This document shows, piece by piece, positions 6,241-13,237 of a DNA stretch of 13,829 nt. Under the pieces are notes generated by a model. That model made no database searches and was not told the origin of the DNA. It saw only the letters and a list, made by a program, of their open reading frames with translations. The stretch's first letter is position 1, and every line of letters begins with the position of its first letter. This DNA comes from Rhodovulum sp. (GTDB taxonomy: Bacteria; Pseudomonadota; Alphaproteobacteria; Rhodobacterales; Rhodobacteraceae), in contig JACKKC010000047.1 of NCBI GenBank assembly GCA_020637615.1, positions 1 to 13,829 on the forward strand. The letters run 5' to 3'. A program made the translations under genes and the position numbers.

Positions 6241-7524
6241 ATGATCGTCGCATTGATCTTCGTCGCGCTCGTGCTCTTCGGCATGCCGATCGGCTTCGCC
6301 ATCGGCTTCGCCGGCCTCGCCGGGCTCGTCGACATGGGCGGGGACAAGTTCCTCGCCGTCGGACCCAGCAAGATCTTCAACGGGCTCAACATCTTCCCCT
6401 TCCTCGCCATGCCGTTCTTCATCCTGGCCGGCGAGATCATGAACCATATCGGCATCACCTCGCGGCTGGTGAACCTCGCCAACGTGCTGGTCGGCCGGTT
6501 CCGCGGCGGGCTCGCGCATACCAACATGCTGGCCTCGGTGTTCTTCGCCGGGCTGACAGGTGCTGCCACCGCCGATGCCGCGGCCTTCGGCAAGACGCTG
6601 GTGCCGGCGATGGTGAACCAGGGCTACCGGCGCGACTATGCCTGCGCGGTCACCGCCGCCGGCTCGATCATCGGCCCGACCATCCCGCCCTCCGGCCTCA
6701 TGGTGGTCTATGGCTCGCTCATGGGGGTCTCGATCGGCGGGCTCTTCGCCGCCGGCATCCTGCCCGGCCTCCTGATCTGCGGCGTCTGCATGATCGTGAT
6801 CGCGCTCGGCGCCCGGCGCAACAACCTGCCGAAGGCCGATGTCGCCGGCGGTCTGCGCGAGATCTGGGCCACCTTCGTGTCGTCCTTCACCGCGCTCCTG
6901 ATGCCGGTCATCATCCTCGGCGGCATCCTGGGCGGCATCGTCACCCCGACCGAGGCGGCGTCGATCGCCGTGGGCTACGCGCTCCTGCTCGGGATCTTCG
7001 TCTACCGCTGCCTGACCTGGAGCGACATCTACGGCATGCTGGTGCGCACCGCGCGCATCACCGGGGTGATCTTCGTGATCATCGCCTTCGCCGGCATGCT
7101 CGGCTGGTGGCTCAGCTTCGAGCGCATCCCCCAGGCCATCGCCAGCGGCGTGCTGGCGATCTCGGAAAACCGCTATGTCGTCATCCTGCTCATCATCGGC
7201 ATCCTGCTGGCGATCGGCATGGTCATGGACATCACTGCGATCCTGATCATCCTCGCGCCGGTCCTGGTGCCGCTGACCGAGCAGATCGGGATGAACCCGA
7301 TGCACGCCGGCATCGTCTTCGTGCTCGCGCTCAACATCTCGCTGATGACGCCACCGGTCGGGGCCTGCCTCTTCGTGCTCTCCTCGGTGACCGGCGAGAA
7401 GCTCGAACGCATCGCGGCGAAGCTCTGGCCCTTCCTGCTCGCGGAGATCGCCGTGCTCTTCATCTTCGCCTTCTGGTCGGACCTGGCGCTGCTGATGCCC
7501 AAGGCCCTCGGATTTCTCGACTAG
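6241..7524 (+). CDS. dctM: TRAP transporter large permease subunit (DctM)
   Basis: A 427-residue, highly hydrophobic protein of the DctM family, the normal length. Family blocks seen: GMPIGFAIGFAG at the N-terminus, IIGPTIPPSGLMVVYGS near residue 145, the GGIVTPTEAASIAVGYA block near 230, and NISLMTPPVGACLFV near 370. DctM forms the translocation channel in the inner membrane with DctQ. The start ATG 6241 follows the dctQ stop by 3 nt, so the two are co-translated. The stop codon TAG lies inside the left arm of an 8-bp hairpin, which separates it from dctP by 65 nt. Confidence 0.95.
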   Translation: MIVALIFVALVLFGMPIGFAIGFAGLAGLVDMGGDKFLAVGPSKIFNGLNIFPFLAMPFFILAGEIMNHIGITSRLVNLANVLVGRFRGGLAHTNMLASVFFAGLTGAATADAAAFGKTLVPAMVNQGYRRDYACAVTAAGSIIGPTIPPSGLMVVYGSLMGVSIGGLFAAGILPGLLICGVCMIVIALGARRNNLPKADVAGGLREIWATFVSSFTALLMPVIILGGILGGIVTPTEAASIAVGYALLLGIFVYRCLTWSDIYGMLVRTARITGVIFVIIAFAGMLGWWLSFERIPQAIASGVLAISENRYVVILLIIGILLAIGMVMDITAILIILAPVLVPLTEQIGMNPMHAGIVFVLALNISLMTPPVGACLFVLSSVTGEKLERIAAKLWPFLLAEIAVLFIFAFWSDLALLMPKALGFLD

Positions 7525-7541
7525 GGGCCGACCGGCCCCTA
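7522..7541 (+). other. Intercistronic hairpin between dctM and dctP
   Basis: A perfect 8-bp stem, TAGGGGCC (7522-7529) and GGCCCCTA (7534-7541), has a GACC loop; its left arm includes the dctM stop codon. There is no T-tract, so it is not a typical terminator. Such hairpins before binding-protein genes often stabilise a processed mRNA and raise binding-protein output relative to the membrane subunits. Confidence 0.5.
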
Positions 7542-7543
7542 CC

Positions 7544-7567
7544 ACTCCAACCCAAACTCCAACCCAA
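7544..7567 (+). repeat. 12-bp tandem repeat in the dctP leader
   Basis: ACTCCAACCCAA occurs twice back to back without mismatch. The unit has no G, so this leader should be unpaired between the hairpin and the dctP ribosome-binding site (AGAGGA, 7576-7581). It is probably a local duplication; any function is unproven. Confidence 0.6.
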
Positions 7568-7589
7568 GACCAACGAGAGGAAGCACCCT

Positions 7590-8636
7590 ATGACATCCAT
7601 CCTGAACCGCCTCGCCGCCGGCACCGCCATCGGCCTGATCGCCTCCAGCGCGCTCGCCGCCGACGTGACGATCCAGTTCGGCCACGACAACAAGGCCGAT
7701 CCCTTCGAGAACCCGGCCCATGCCTGCACCGCGGTCTTCGCCAACATCATCGGCACCGATACCAACGGTGCGGTCGAGGTGGAGGTCTTCCCCTCGAACC
7801 AGCTCGGCTCGGCCCAGGAGCATGTGCAGCTCGTCCGCGACGGCGTGCTCCAGGCGACGCTCACCTCGACCGGCGCGCTGGCGAGCTACTACCCGCGCAT
7901 CGACGTGCTGAACCTGCCCTTCGCCTTCGCCAATGACGGCTCGACCTACGACGTCTTCGACGGACCCTTCGGGACGGCCCTCGCCGCCGACATCGAGGCC
8001 GAGCTCGGGGACGTCAAGGTGCTGGGCTTCCCGGACACCGGCGGCTTCTTCGCCGTGACCAATTCCCAGCACGAGATCGCCAAGCTCGGCGATTTCGACG
8101 GCGTCCGCATCCGCACCATGACGCTGCCCTCGCATCAGGCGATCATGCAGGCGCTCGGCGCCGAGGCCTATCCGCTCGCCTGGGGCGAGGTCTATTCCGG
8201 GCTGCAGACGGGCGTGATCGACGGCCAGATGAACCCGGTGCCGATCATCTCCTTCTCGAAGTTCGAGGAGGTGCAGAAGTACCTGACGCTCACCAACCAC
8301 CTGTTCTCGCCCTATACGCTCTTGATGAACCGGGCGGTCTGGGACGGGCTGACCGAGGAGCAGCAGGACGTGGTGCGCTATGCCGCGAAATCCTGCGTCA
8401 CCGCCAGCCGCGGCCTGTCGCGGATCATCGAGGCCTCCGACCGCGGCCTCGCCGGGCTGCGGGAGAAGATGACGGTCACCGCGCTCACCCCGGAGGAGCG
8501 CAACGCGATGCGGGAGGCGACCCAGCCGGTCTTCGAGGCCTATGTCGCCGAGAACCTGGACGAGAAGGCGGTCGAGCTGCTCGAGCTCTTCAAGACCGAA
8601 GTCGATCAGGCCAACGCCACCCCCTACATCGAATAA
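7590..8636 (+). CDS. dctP: TRAP transporter periplasmic binding protein (DctP)
   Basis: A 348-residue DctP-family protein of usual size. Residues 1-23 form a Sec signal peptide (short basic start, hydrophobic core, SSALA-AD cleavage region). The mature part shows TRAP binding-protein blocks: QLGSAQEHVQLVRDG, NLPFAFAN, FDGVRIRTM with the arginine region that normally grips the ligand carboxylate, and the block from YPLAWGEVYSGLQTG to VIDGQ. It would catch the substrate in the periplasm and pass it to DctQM. Ligands of this class are mostly organic acids carrying a carboxylate, such as sugar acids, sialic acid and keto acids; the exact one cannot be read. The start ATG 7590 has AGAGGA 8 nt upstream. 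The gene is last in the operon, whereas P-Q-M is the commoner order. Confidence 0.93.
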   Translation: MTSILNRLAAGTAIGLIASSALAADVTIQFGHDNKADPFENPAHACTAVFANIIGTDTNGAVEVEVFPSNQLGSAQEHVQLVRDGVLQATLTSTGALASYYPRIDVLNLPFAFANDGSTYDVFDGPFGTALAADIEAELGDVKVLGFPDTGGFFAVTNSQHEIAKLGDFDGVRIRTMTLPSHQAIMQALGAEAYPLAWGEVYSGLQTGVIDGQMNPVPIISFSKFEEVQKYLTLTNHLFSPYTLLMNRAVWDGLTEEQQDVVRYAAKSCVTASRGLSRIIEASDRGLAGLREKMTVTALTPEERNAMREATQPVFEAYVAENLDEKAVELLELFKTEVDQANATPYIE

Positions 8637-8646
8637 TTGCGAAAGG

Positions 8647-8670
8647 CCGGGGCGCCCGACGGCGCCCCGG
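8647..8670 (+). terminator. Hairpin after dctP
   Basis: A perfect 10-bp stem (CCGGGGCGCC / GGCGCCCCGG) with a CGAC loop begins 10 nt after the dctP stop. No T-tract follows on the plus strand; on the minus strand it is followed by CCTTTC. A second, weaker hairpin (GGCGGC 8676-8681, GCCGCC 8698-8703) follows. It probably ends the TRAP transcript and may also stop transcripts arriving from the convergent ABC operon. Confidence 0.6.
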
Positions 8671-8718
8671 AGCCTGGCGGCCATGCGCAGTTTCAGCGCC
8701 GCCGGGATGGCGTTTCAC

Positions 8719-8764
8719 GATGATACGCTGATTAAATTATTGTTATTGCTGTATTTTTATGAAC
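8719..8764. other. AT-rich patch in the convergent gap
   Basis: About 46 nt are markedly AT-rich (runs such as ATTAAATTATTGTTATTG and TATTTTTATG) in otherwise very GC-rich DNA. It lies between two convergent operons, 21-66 bp beyond the ABC ATPase stop. It has no coding potential and no clear stem. It may be an mRNA 3'-end region, or a remnant of foreign DNA. Confidence 0.45.
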
Positions 8765-8784
8765 TCGCGCCTTGCCGGAGGATA

Positions 8785-9570
8785 TCAGGCGCCGGCGCCG
8801 GCACTCTGCTCCTCCGCATGATCGCCCTTCGGGGTGCCGGCCACGATCAGCTGCAGGACGTCGTGCTCGGTCGTGCCGCGGATGGAGCGCTCTCCCACGT
8901 TCTGCCCGCGCTTGAGCACCATCACCCGGTCGCCGACCTCGAAGATGTCGGTCAGCCGATGCGAGATGATGATCTGCGCCACGCCGCGGGACTTCAGCTC
9001 GCGCATGGTCTCGAGCAGCCGCTGGGTGGCGGTGACCGAGAGGTTCGCCGTCGGCTCGTCGAGCACGATCAGCTTCGGCTCGAACGAGATCGCCCTGGCG
9101 ATCGCCACTGATTGCTGGCGGCCGCCCGAGAGGCTCTCGACCTTCTGGAAGACCGAATTCACGTCGACCTTGAGGCGCTGCATGACCTCGGCCGCCTCGG
9201 CATACATGCGGCGCCGGTCCACGAAGGCGCCGCGCCGCGGCCAGCGGCCGAGGAAGATGTTCTGCGCCACGTCGAGGTTCCCGCAAAGCGCGAAGTCCTG
9301 GTAGATCATCTCGATCCCGGCGTCGCGGCTCTCGTGCGGGGTGCGGAAGTTGACGGGCCGCCCCTCGACGGACACCTGCCCGGAATCGCGGTGATAGGCG
9401 CCGGTGAGGATCTTCATCAGCGTGGACTTCCCGGCGGAATTGTCGCCGACGAGGCCGAGGATCTCGCCCGGATAGATCCGGAGGTCGACGTCGATCAGGG
9501 CGTTGACCGCCCCGAAGGACTTGCTGATGCCGGTCATCTCGACGAGGGGCTGGGGGGCGCTCTCAGGCAT
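8785..9570 (-). CDS. CUT2-type sugar ABC importer, single-domain ATPase
   Basis: A 261-residue ATPase with one complete nucleotide-binding domain: Walker A GDNSAGKST (about 43-51, with Ser in place of the common Gly but the consensus intact), Q-loop in MIYQDFAL, signature LSGGRQQ, Walker B LIVLDEPTAN and H-loop IISHR. It hydrolyses ATP on the cytoplasmic face to drive sugar uptake. CUT2 ATPases such as RbsA and XylG usually fuse two NBDs (about 500 residues); this resembles the shorter FrcA type, which must dimerise. The ATG overlaps the permease stop by 8 bp (ATGCCTGA), so the two are translationally coupled. It is last in the operon. The C-terminal tail after about residue 245 is poorly conserved in appearance and rich in Ala, Gly and Glu. 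Confidence 0.93.
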   Translation of the reverse strand: MPESAPQPLVEMTGISKSFGAVNALIDVDLRIYPGEILGLVGDNSAGKSTLMKILTGAYHRDSGQVSVEGRPVNFRTPHESRDAGIEMIYQDFALCGNLDVAQNIFLGRWPRRGAFVDRRRMYAEAAEVMQRLKVDVNSVFQKVESLSGGRQQSVAIARAISFEPKLIVLDEPTANLSVTATQRLLETMRELKSRGVAQIIISHRLTDIFEVGDRVMVLKRGQNVGERSIRGTTEHDVLQLIVAGTPKGDHAEEQSAGAGA

Positions 9571-11821
9571 TGGCGGCCTTTCTCGTTTCGGAGCTCCGGC
9601 GGCGCCGAAGGAAGCGGTCGAGCAATCCTCCCTGGCGCACCCAGATGTCGATCAGCACGGCGAGGATCAGGATGCCGCCGATGAAGCTGTTCACCCAGTG
9701 CTGCGGCAGGCTGAGGGTCGCGCCGGAGGCGGTGACGATGTTGAGCTGCAGCAGCGCGCGGATGAGCGTGATGACCGCCGCTCCCGCCAGCGAGCCGATG
9801 ATCGTGCCGAAGCCGCCGAAGATCGAGCCGCCGCCGATGATCACCGCCGCGATGGCGTCGAGTTCGCGGAACTGCCCGGCGACCGGGTTGAAGCTGCGGA
9901 AATACGCCACGTTGATGCAGCCCGCCATCGCGGCGCAGAGCGCCGAGAACATCAGCGCCTGGAACCGCACCCGGCCGGTGGCGATGCCGGCGTAGCCCGC
10001 CGCGCGGCGGTTGCCGCCCGTGGCATAGACCATGTAGCCGAAGGGCGTCCGCGCCAGGACCACCCCGGCGACGATCGCCACCAGCGCCATCCAGAGCGTC
10101 TGCACGCTGACCACCTCGAGGATCTCGCCGAGGAAGCCGCCGACCGGCGGGATGCCGAGATGGGAGAAGATGTCGCCGACCTTGCGCCCGATCAGGTTGT
10201 AGGCCTCGGTCCAGCCGGTCAGCTGCTGGCCCGCGACGATCCAGGAGGCGAGGCCGCGGGCGATGTAGAACATGCCGAGGGTCGCGATGAAGGCCGGCAG
10301 GCCGAAGCCGACCGTCACCATCGCGTTGACCGCGCCGGCGAGCAGCCCGGCGAAGAGCCCCAGCGCCATGGCGCTCACCGGGTCGAGGCCCATCACCTTC
10401 AGTCCGTAGGCTGCCGCGCTGCCGGAGAGCGCCAGGACCGCGCCGACCGAGAGGTCGATGTCGCCGCAGGCGATCACATAGGTCAGGCCGAGGGTGAGGA
10501 GCGCGAGCTCGGTGTAGTTGAGCAGGATCGCGAAGCTGTTCGGCAGCCCGGCCCAGTAGTCCGGCCTGAGCCCCAGGCCCACGAACCAGAGCATCACCGT
10601 CAGGATGATCGCCAGCGCGTCCCGGCGGACCAGGAACCGGCCGATGCCGCGGGCGGTCACCGCCCGGTCGGCGACCGTGCTGCCGCGGGTCTGGGCGCCC
10701 TCGATGGCGACGCCTTCGGCCTCGACGATGCGGGGCAGCGGCCGTCCCGTCAGACGGGCGAAAAGGCGCTGGGGCAGCTTGCGGCGGATGATGTAGGGCT
10801 CGATCAGCACCGCGAGGATCAGGAGCGCGCCGATGAAGGCGGGGATCGCGCCGGCCGGCAGCGTCGAGGTCGCCTTGACCTGCATGACCGTGTCGCCGAC
10901 CCGGACCTCGCGCACGATCGGCACGCCCTCGCGCAAAACCTTGTGCAGGAGCGCCACCAGCATCGCGCCGATATAGCTGCCGATCACCCGCCCGCGCCCG
11001 CCGAGGATCGAGGCGCCGCCAATGATCACCGAGGCGATCACGATGAGCTCGGTCAGGAGGCCCGCCTGGCTGGTGATGCCCTTGTCCTGCGCGACGGTCA
11101 TCAGGCCCGCGAGCGTGGCGCAGAGCGAGGAGAGGATATAGGCGCGGATGCGCACCCAATTGGTCGGGATGCCCGCATAGCTCGCCGCCAGCTCGTTGCC
11201 GCCCGTGGCGAGCGTTTCGTAGCCCCAGCGGGTCTTGGCCAGCACCACCGCGCCGACCGCGACCACGATCAGCACCACGACGATCTGGTTGTTGAACCCC
11301 AGCGCGTTGTTCTCGCCCATGCGGAAGAACCAGTCGTAGGCATCCGCCTTGCGCGGGTAGTTGACCGAGCGCCCGCCGGTCAGGCCGAGGATCATGCCGC
11401 GCCCGATCAGGAGCATGGTCAGCGTGGCGATGAAGGCCGGCACCCGCAGCAGGGTGACGAGCAGGCCGTTCACCACGCCGATCGCGGAACCCGCCGCGAC
11501 GCAGGCGAGGACGGCCGGCAGCACGCCGAGATCCTGGCCGGCGGTGTCGAAGATCTTGGAGAAGATCACGCCGACCAGGCCGAGCGTGGAGCCCACCGAG
11601 AGGTCGAGATCGCGGTTGGCGATCACGAAGGTCATGCCGACGGCCATGACGCCGAAGCGCGCCGAGTCGCGCAGGAGCGCCTGGAGCGCGCCGGCCGTGC
11701 CGAAGAAGTCGGGATTGAGCAGCGCGCCGCCGAGATAGAGGATCGCCATGAGCGACAGGAGGCCCACTTCCCAGCCGCCGACCATCTGCATCGGAAGCCG
11801 CGCTCGTCCGTCTGCCTGCAT
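9563..11821 (-). CDS. Fused double CUT2 permease of a sugar ABC importer
   Basis: A 752-residue membrane protein made of two RbsC-like permease units in one uninterrupted frame. Unit 1 spans about 15-345 and unit 2 about 400-735. Each has its own copy of the family blocks: DLDLSVG (71-77) and DIDLSVG (454-460); PAFIATL (128-134 and 509-515); the cytoplasmic TGGN...AGI loop that docks the ATPase (207-218 and 601-613); and IIGG-SI-GG (267-275 and 661-670). A hydrophilic linker of about 50 residues joins them. The units differ widely between the blocks, so this is not a recent duplication. CUT2 permeases are normally separate proteins of 320-350 residues that pair; here one chain supplies both. 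ATG 11821 lacks a strong Shine-Dalgarno, and a second in-frame ATG follows at 11791. It is the middle gene of the operon. Confidence 0.93.
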   Translation of the reverse strand: MQADGRARLPMQMVGGWEVGLLSLMAILYLGGALLNPDFFGTAGALQALLRDSARFGVMAVGMTFVIANRDLDLSVGSTLGLVGVIFSKIFDTAGQDLGVLPAVLACVAAGSAIGVVNGLLVTLLRVPAFIATLTMLLIGRGMILGLTGGRSVNYPRKADAYDWFFRMGENNALGFNNQIVVVLIVVAVGAVVLAKTRWGYETLATGGNELAASYAGIPTNWVRIRAYILSSLCATLAGLMTVAQDKGITSQAGLLTELIVIASVIIGGASILGGRGRVIGSYIGAMLVALLHKVLREGVPIVREVRVGDTVMQVKATSTLPAGAIPAFIGALLILAVLIEPYIIRRKLPQRLFARLTGRPLPRIVEAEGVAIEGAQTRGSTVADRAVTARGIGRFLVRRDALAIILTVMLWFVGLGLRPDYWAGLPNSFAILLNYTELALLTLGLTYVIACGDIDLSVGAVLALSGSAAAYGLKVMGLDPVSAMALGLFAGLLAGAVNAMVTVGFGLPAFIATLGMFYIARGLASWIVAGQQLTGWTEAYNLIGRKVGDIFSHLGIPPVGGFLGEILEVVSVQTLWMALVAIVAGVVLARTPFGYMVYATGGNRRAAGYAGIATGRVRFQALMFSALCAAMAGCINVAYFRSFNPVAGQFRELDAIAAVIIGGGSIFGGFGTIIGSLAGAAVITLIRALLQLNIVTASGATLSLPQHWVNSFIGGILILAVLIDIWVRQGGLLDRFLRRRRSSETRKAANA

Positions 11822-11867
11822 TCTGGTCCCGATCCCGAAGGCGCCGCGAGGGCGTCAGGAAGCCGGA

Positions 11868-11891
11868 GGGGAGCGGTGTCGTTTCCTCCCC
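11868..11891 (-). other. Intercistronic hairpin between binding protein and permease
   Basis: On the minus strand GGGGAG and CTCCCC form a 6-bp stem with a 12-nt loop within the 89-nt gap. There is no T-tract. It could protect the binding-protein mRNA and limit read-through to the membrane components. Confidence 0.35.
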
Positions 11892-11910
11892 GGCCGCCCG
11901 ACGCGCGCGG

Positions 11911-12984
11911 TCAGTTCTCGAACCGCGCGCCGACCTCGCCGACCGTGTCGCTGGTCACGAGCTGCGCCCGGGTGTCGAGATTGGCGGCGGAGATCCCGCG
12001 GTCGATCTGCAGGTAGAGCTGCATGACCGGCCAGAAGCCCTGCAGGAACGGCTGCTGTCCGAGCGCGCCCGTCAGGTTGCCGGCCTTCAGCGCCTCCTGC
12101 TGCGCCGGCCCGAGGTCGAAGCCGAAGGCGCACATCGTCCCGGTATTGCCGGTCTGGGCGACGGCCGAGGCCAGCGCCGGGGTGAAGACGTTGTTGCCGG
12201 CGAAGGCGCCGACCACGTCGCCGCGCGATTCGATCAGCGAGATGATCGAGTTCGCCGGGTCGTTCATGTCGGCGGAGACGCCGACGTTCTCCGGGCCCGC
12301 ATCGACCTGGAAGTTCTCCAGCATGTTGTTGGCGGCGAGGCCGGCCACGATCGCCTCGAAGGCCGAGGTGACGCGGTTGTTGACCTCGATGTTGCCCATC
12401 GCGGTATCGTTGGGAAGGATGATCGAGCCCCCGGTCACGCCGCGGTCGATCAGGCATTGCACCAGCGCCTCGCCGGCGATTGCGGCGGCCGAGGCGTCCT
12501 GGCCGGTGTGGCTGATGCTGTTGCGGTGCAGGATGCCGGGGTCGAAGGAATTGGTGGTCGCGACCGGGATGCCGTTCGATTCGGCGGTCCTGACGATGTC
12601 GTCATAGGCCCCGATCTGCGGGGTGGTCATGATGATGCCGTCGATGGTCGGGTCGTTGATGATCTGGTTGAGGATCTCGATCTCGCGGGCCGGATCGTCG
12701 GCGGGCGATTCCGAGCCGAGCAGCAGGATGTTCGCGCCGATCATGTTCCCGGCGACCCTGGCGCCGACATAGACCGGGTCGAAGAATCCGTTGCCCGCGG
12801 TATGGGTGACGACGGCGAAGGTCAGGACGCCGTCGCCGGAGTGGAAATCCTTCGTGCCCTCGGCTTCCTTGGCCGCCTCGTCGAAGCTGTAGCCGCCGAC
12901 CGCCTGGTCGACGCTGCCGGATTGGGCCGCCGCCATTCCGGCCAGGGCGCAGAGCGCCAGAGCGCTCGTCATCATGCGTCTCAT
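11911..12984 (-). CDS. Periplasmic sugar-binding protein (CUT2, RbsB-like)
   Basis: A 357-residue periplasmic binding protein of the type I sugar-binding fold. Residues 1-20 form a signal peptide ending MAAA-Q; the Cys at 12 does not sit in a lipobox, so it is a soluble periplasmic protein. The binding domain starts near LTFAVVTHT (about 54) and includes FFDPVYVGARVAG, IDGIIMTTP, the hinge region GVTGGSIILPND, and the C-terminal FGFDLGPAQQEALKAG and GQQPFLQGFWP blocks typical of sugar-binding proteins. It would deliver a monosaccharide or similar polyol to the fused permease; the ligand cannot be read. The start ATG 12984 has GGGAGGA (12991-12997) 6 nt upstream. It is the first gene of the ABC operon and diverges from the GntR gene, which probably regulates it. 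Confidence 0.93.
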   Translation of the reverse strand: MRRMMTSALALCALAGMAAAQSGSVDQAVGGYSFDEAAKEAEGTKDFHSGDGVLTFAVVTHTAGNGFFDPVYVGARVAGNMIGANILLLGSESPADDPAREIEILNQIINDPTIDGIIMTTPQIGAYDDIVRTAESNGIPVATTNSFDPGILHRNSISHTGQDASAAAIAGEALVQCLIDRGVTGGSIILPNDTAMGNIEVNNRVTSAFEAIVAGLAANNMLENFQVDAGPENVGVSADMNDPANSIISLIESRGDVVGAFAGNNVFTPALASAVAQTGNTGTMCAFGFDLGPAQQEALKAGNLTGALGQQPFLQGFWPVMQLYLQIDRGISAANLDTRAQLVTSDTVGEVGARFEN

Positions 12985-12990
12985 ACTGGG

Positions 12991-12997
12991 TCCTCCC
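12991..12997 (-). promoter_or_regulatory. Strong Shine-Dalgarno of the binding-protein gene
   Basis: GGGAGGA on the minus strand lies 6 nt before ATG 12984. It is far stronger than anything before the permease start, which fits the excess of binding protein normally made by ABC importers. Confidence 0.6.
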
Positions 12998-13083
12998 TAG
13001 GATCGGTTCCTGCCGACCGGCTTATGCTTTGCCCGTAACCCTGCATCGGTGCTCGGGTATTTTTCCTCCCGCCGCACGACACA

Positions 13084-13112
13084 GGATGACAAAGGCAGGG
13101 CGAGTGTGTCAA
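13084..13112 (-). promoter_or_regulatory. Possible promoter of the ABC operon
   Basis: On the minus strand a perfect -35 TTGACA (13112-13107) is present. At 17-18 nt spacing the -10 is poor (TCATCC or CATCCT), so the promoter may need activation or the call may be wrong. The FadR-type palindrome lies just upstream of the -35. Confidence 0.25.
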
Positions 13113-13119
13113 TTGATTG

Positions 13120-13130
13120 TTGTCTGACAA
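13120..13130. promoter_or_regulatory. Predicted GntR/FadR-type operator
   Basis: TTGTCTGACAA is a perfect palindrome about one central base and fits the FadR-subfamily pattern T-N-G-T-N3-A-C-N-A. It sits between the divergent ABC operon and the GntR regulator, 8 bp upstream of the candidate -35 of the ABC operon. It is also flanked by TGTCA (13107-13111) and TGACA (13134-13138), which are inverted relative to each other. Confidence 0.5.
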
Positions 13131-13207
13131 ATATGACATTTGGGGTGCCACCGGCGAAGCGAGGGGCGCGTCCCCCGGATCGGGCCGGGGAGGAAGGGGA
13201 GGCAGTC

Positions 13208-13237
13208 ATGAAGGCCGGGGGGCGAAGCAGGCCGTGA
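13208..13237 (+). CDS. Possible 9-residue leader ORF overlapping the GntR start
   Basis: ATG 13208 is preceded by a good purine-rich Shine-Dalgarno (GGAAGGGGAGG region, 13192-13202) and reads MKAGGRSRP before TGA 13235-13237. That stop overlaps the GTG start of the regulator as GTGA, so translation could be coupled. A six-G run (13217-13222) lies in the middle; one extra G would put this ATG in frame with the regulator. It may be a true leader, or the real start hidden by an indel. Confidence 0.3.
   Translation: MKAGGRSRP

Noticed and set aside
5866..7545. Minus-strand open frame of 559 codons opposite dctQM
   Set aside because: Low-complexity acidic and His-rich translation with no recognisable motif; it is the shadow of dctM and dctQ.
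7539..8684. Minus-strand open frame of 381 codons opposite dctP
   Set aside because: No motif, and it covers a well-supported binding protein with a signal peptide on the other strand.
9503..12016. Plus-strand open frame of 837 codons opposite the ABC permease and binding protein
   Set aside because: Its translation is rich in Asp, Glu, His, Arg and Gly with no domain, and the opposite strand encodes clear transporter proteins. Long antisense frames are expected in DNA with this third-position GC bias.
13049..13207. Open frame upstream of the nine-residue leader ORF, from GTG 13049
   Set aside because: It runs through the divergent promoter region, has no domain and no ribosome-binding site. 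The frame is open by chance.
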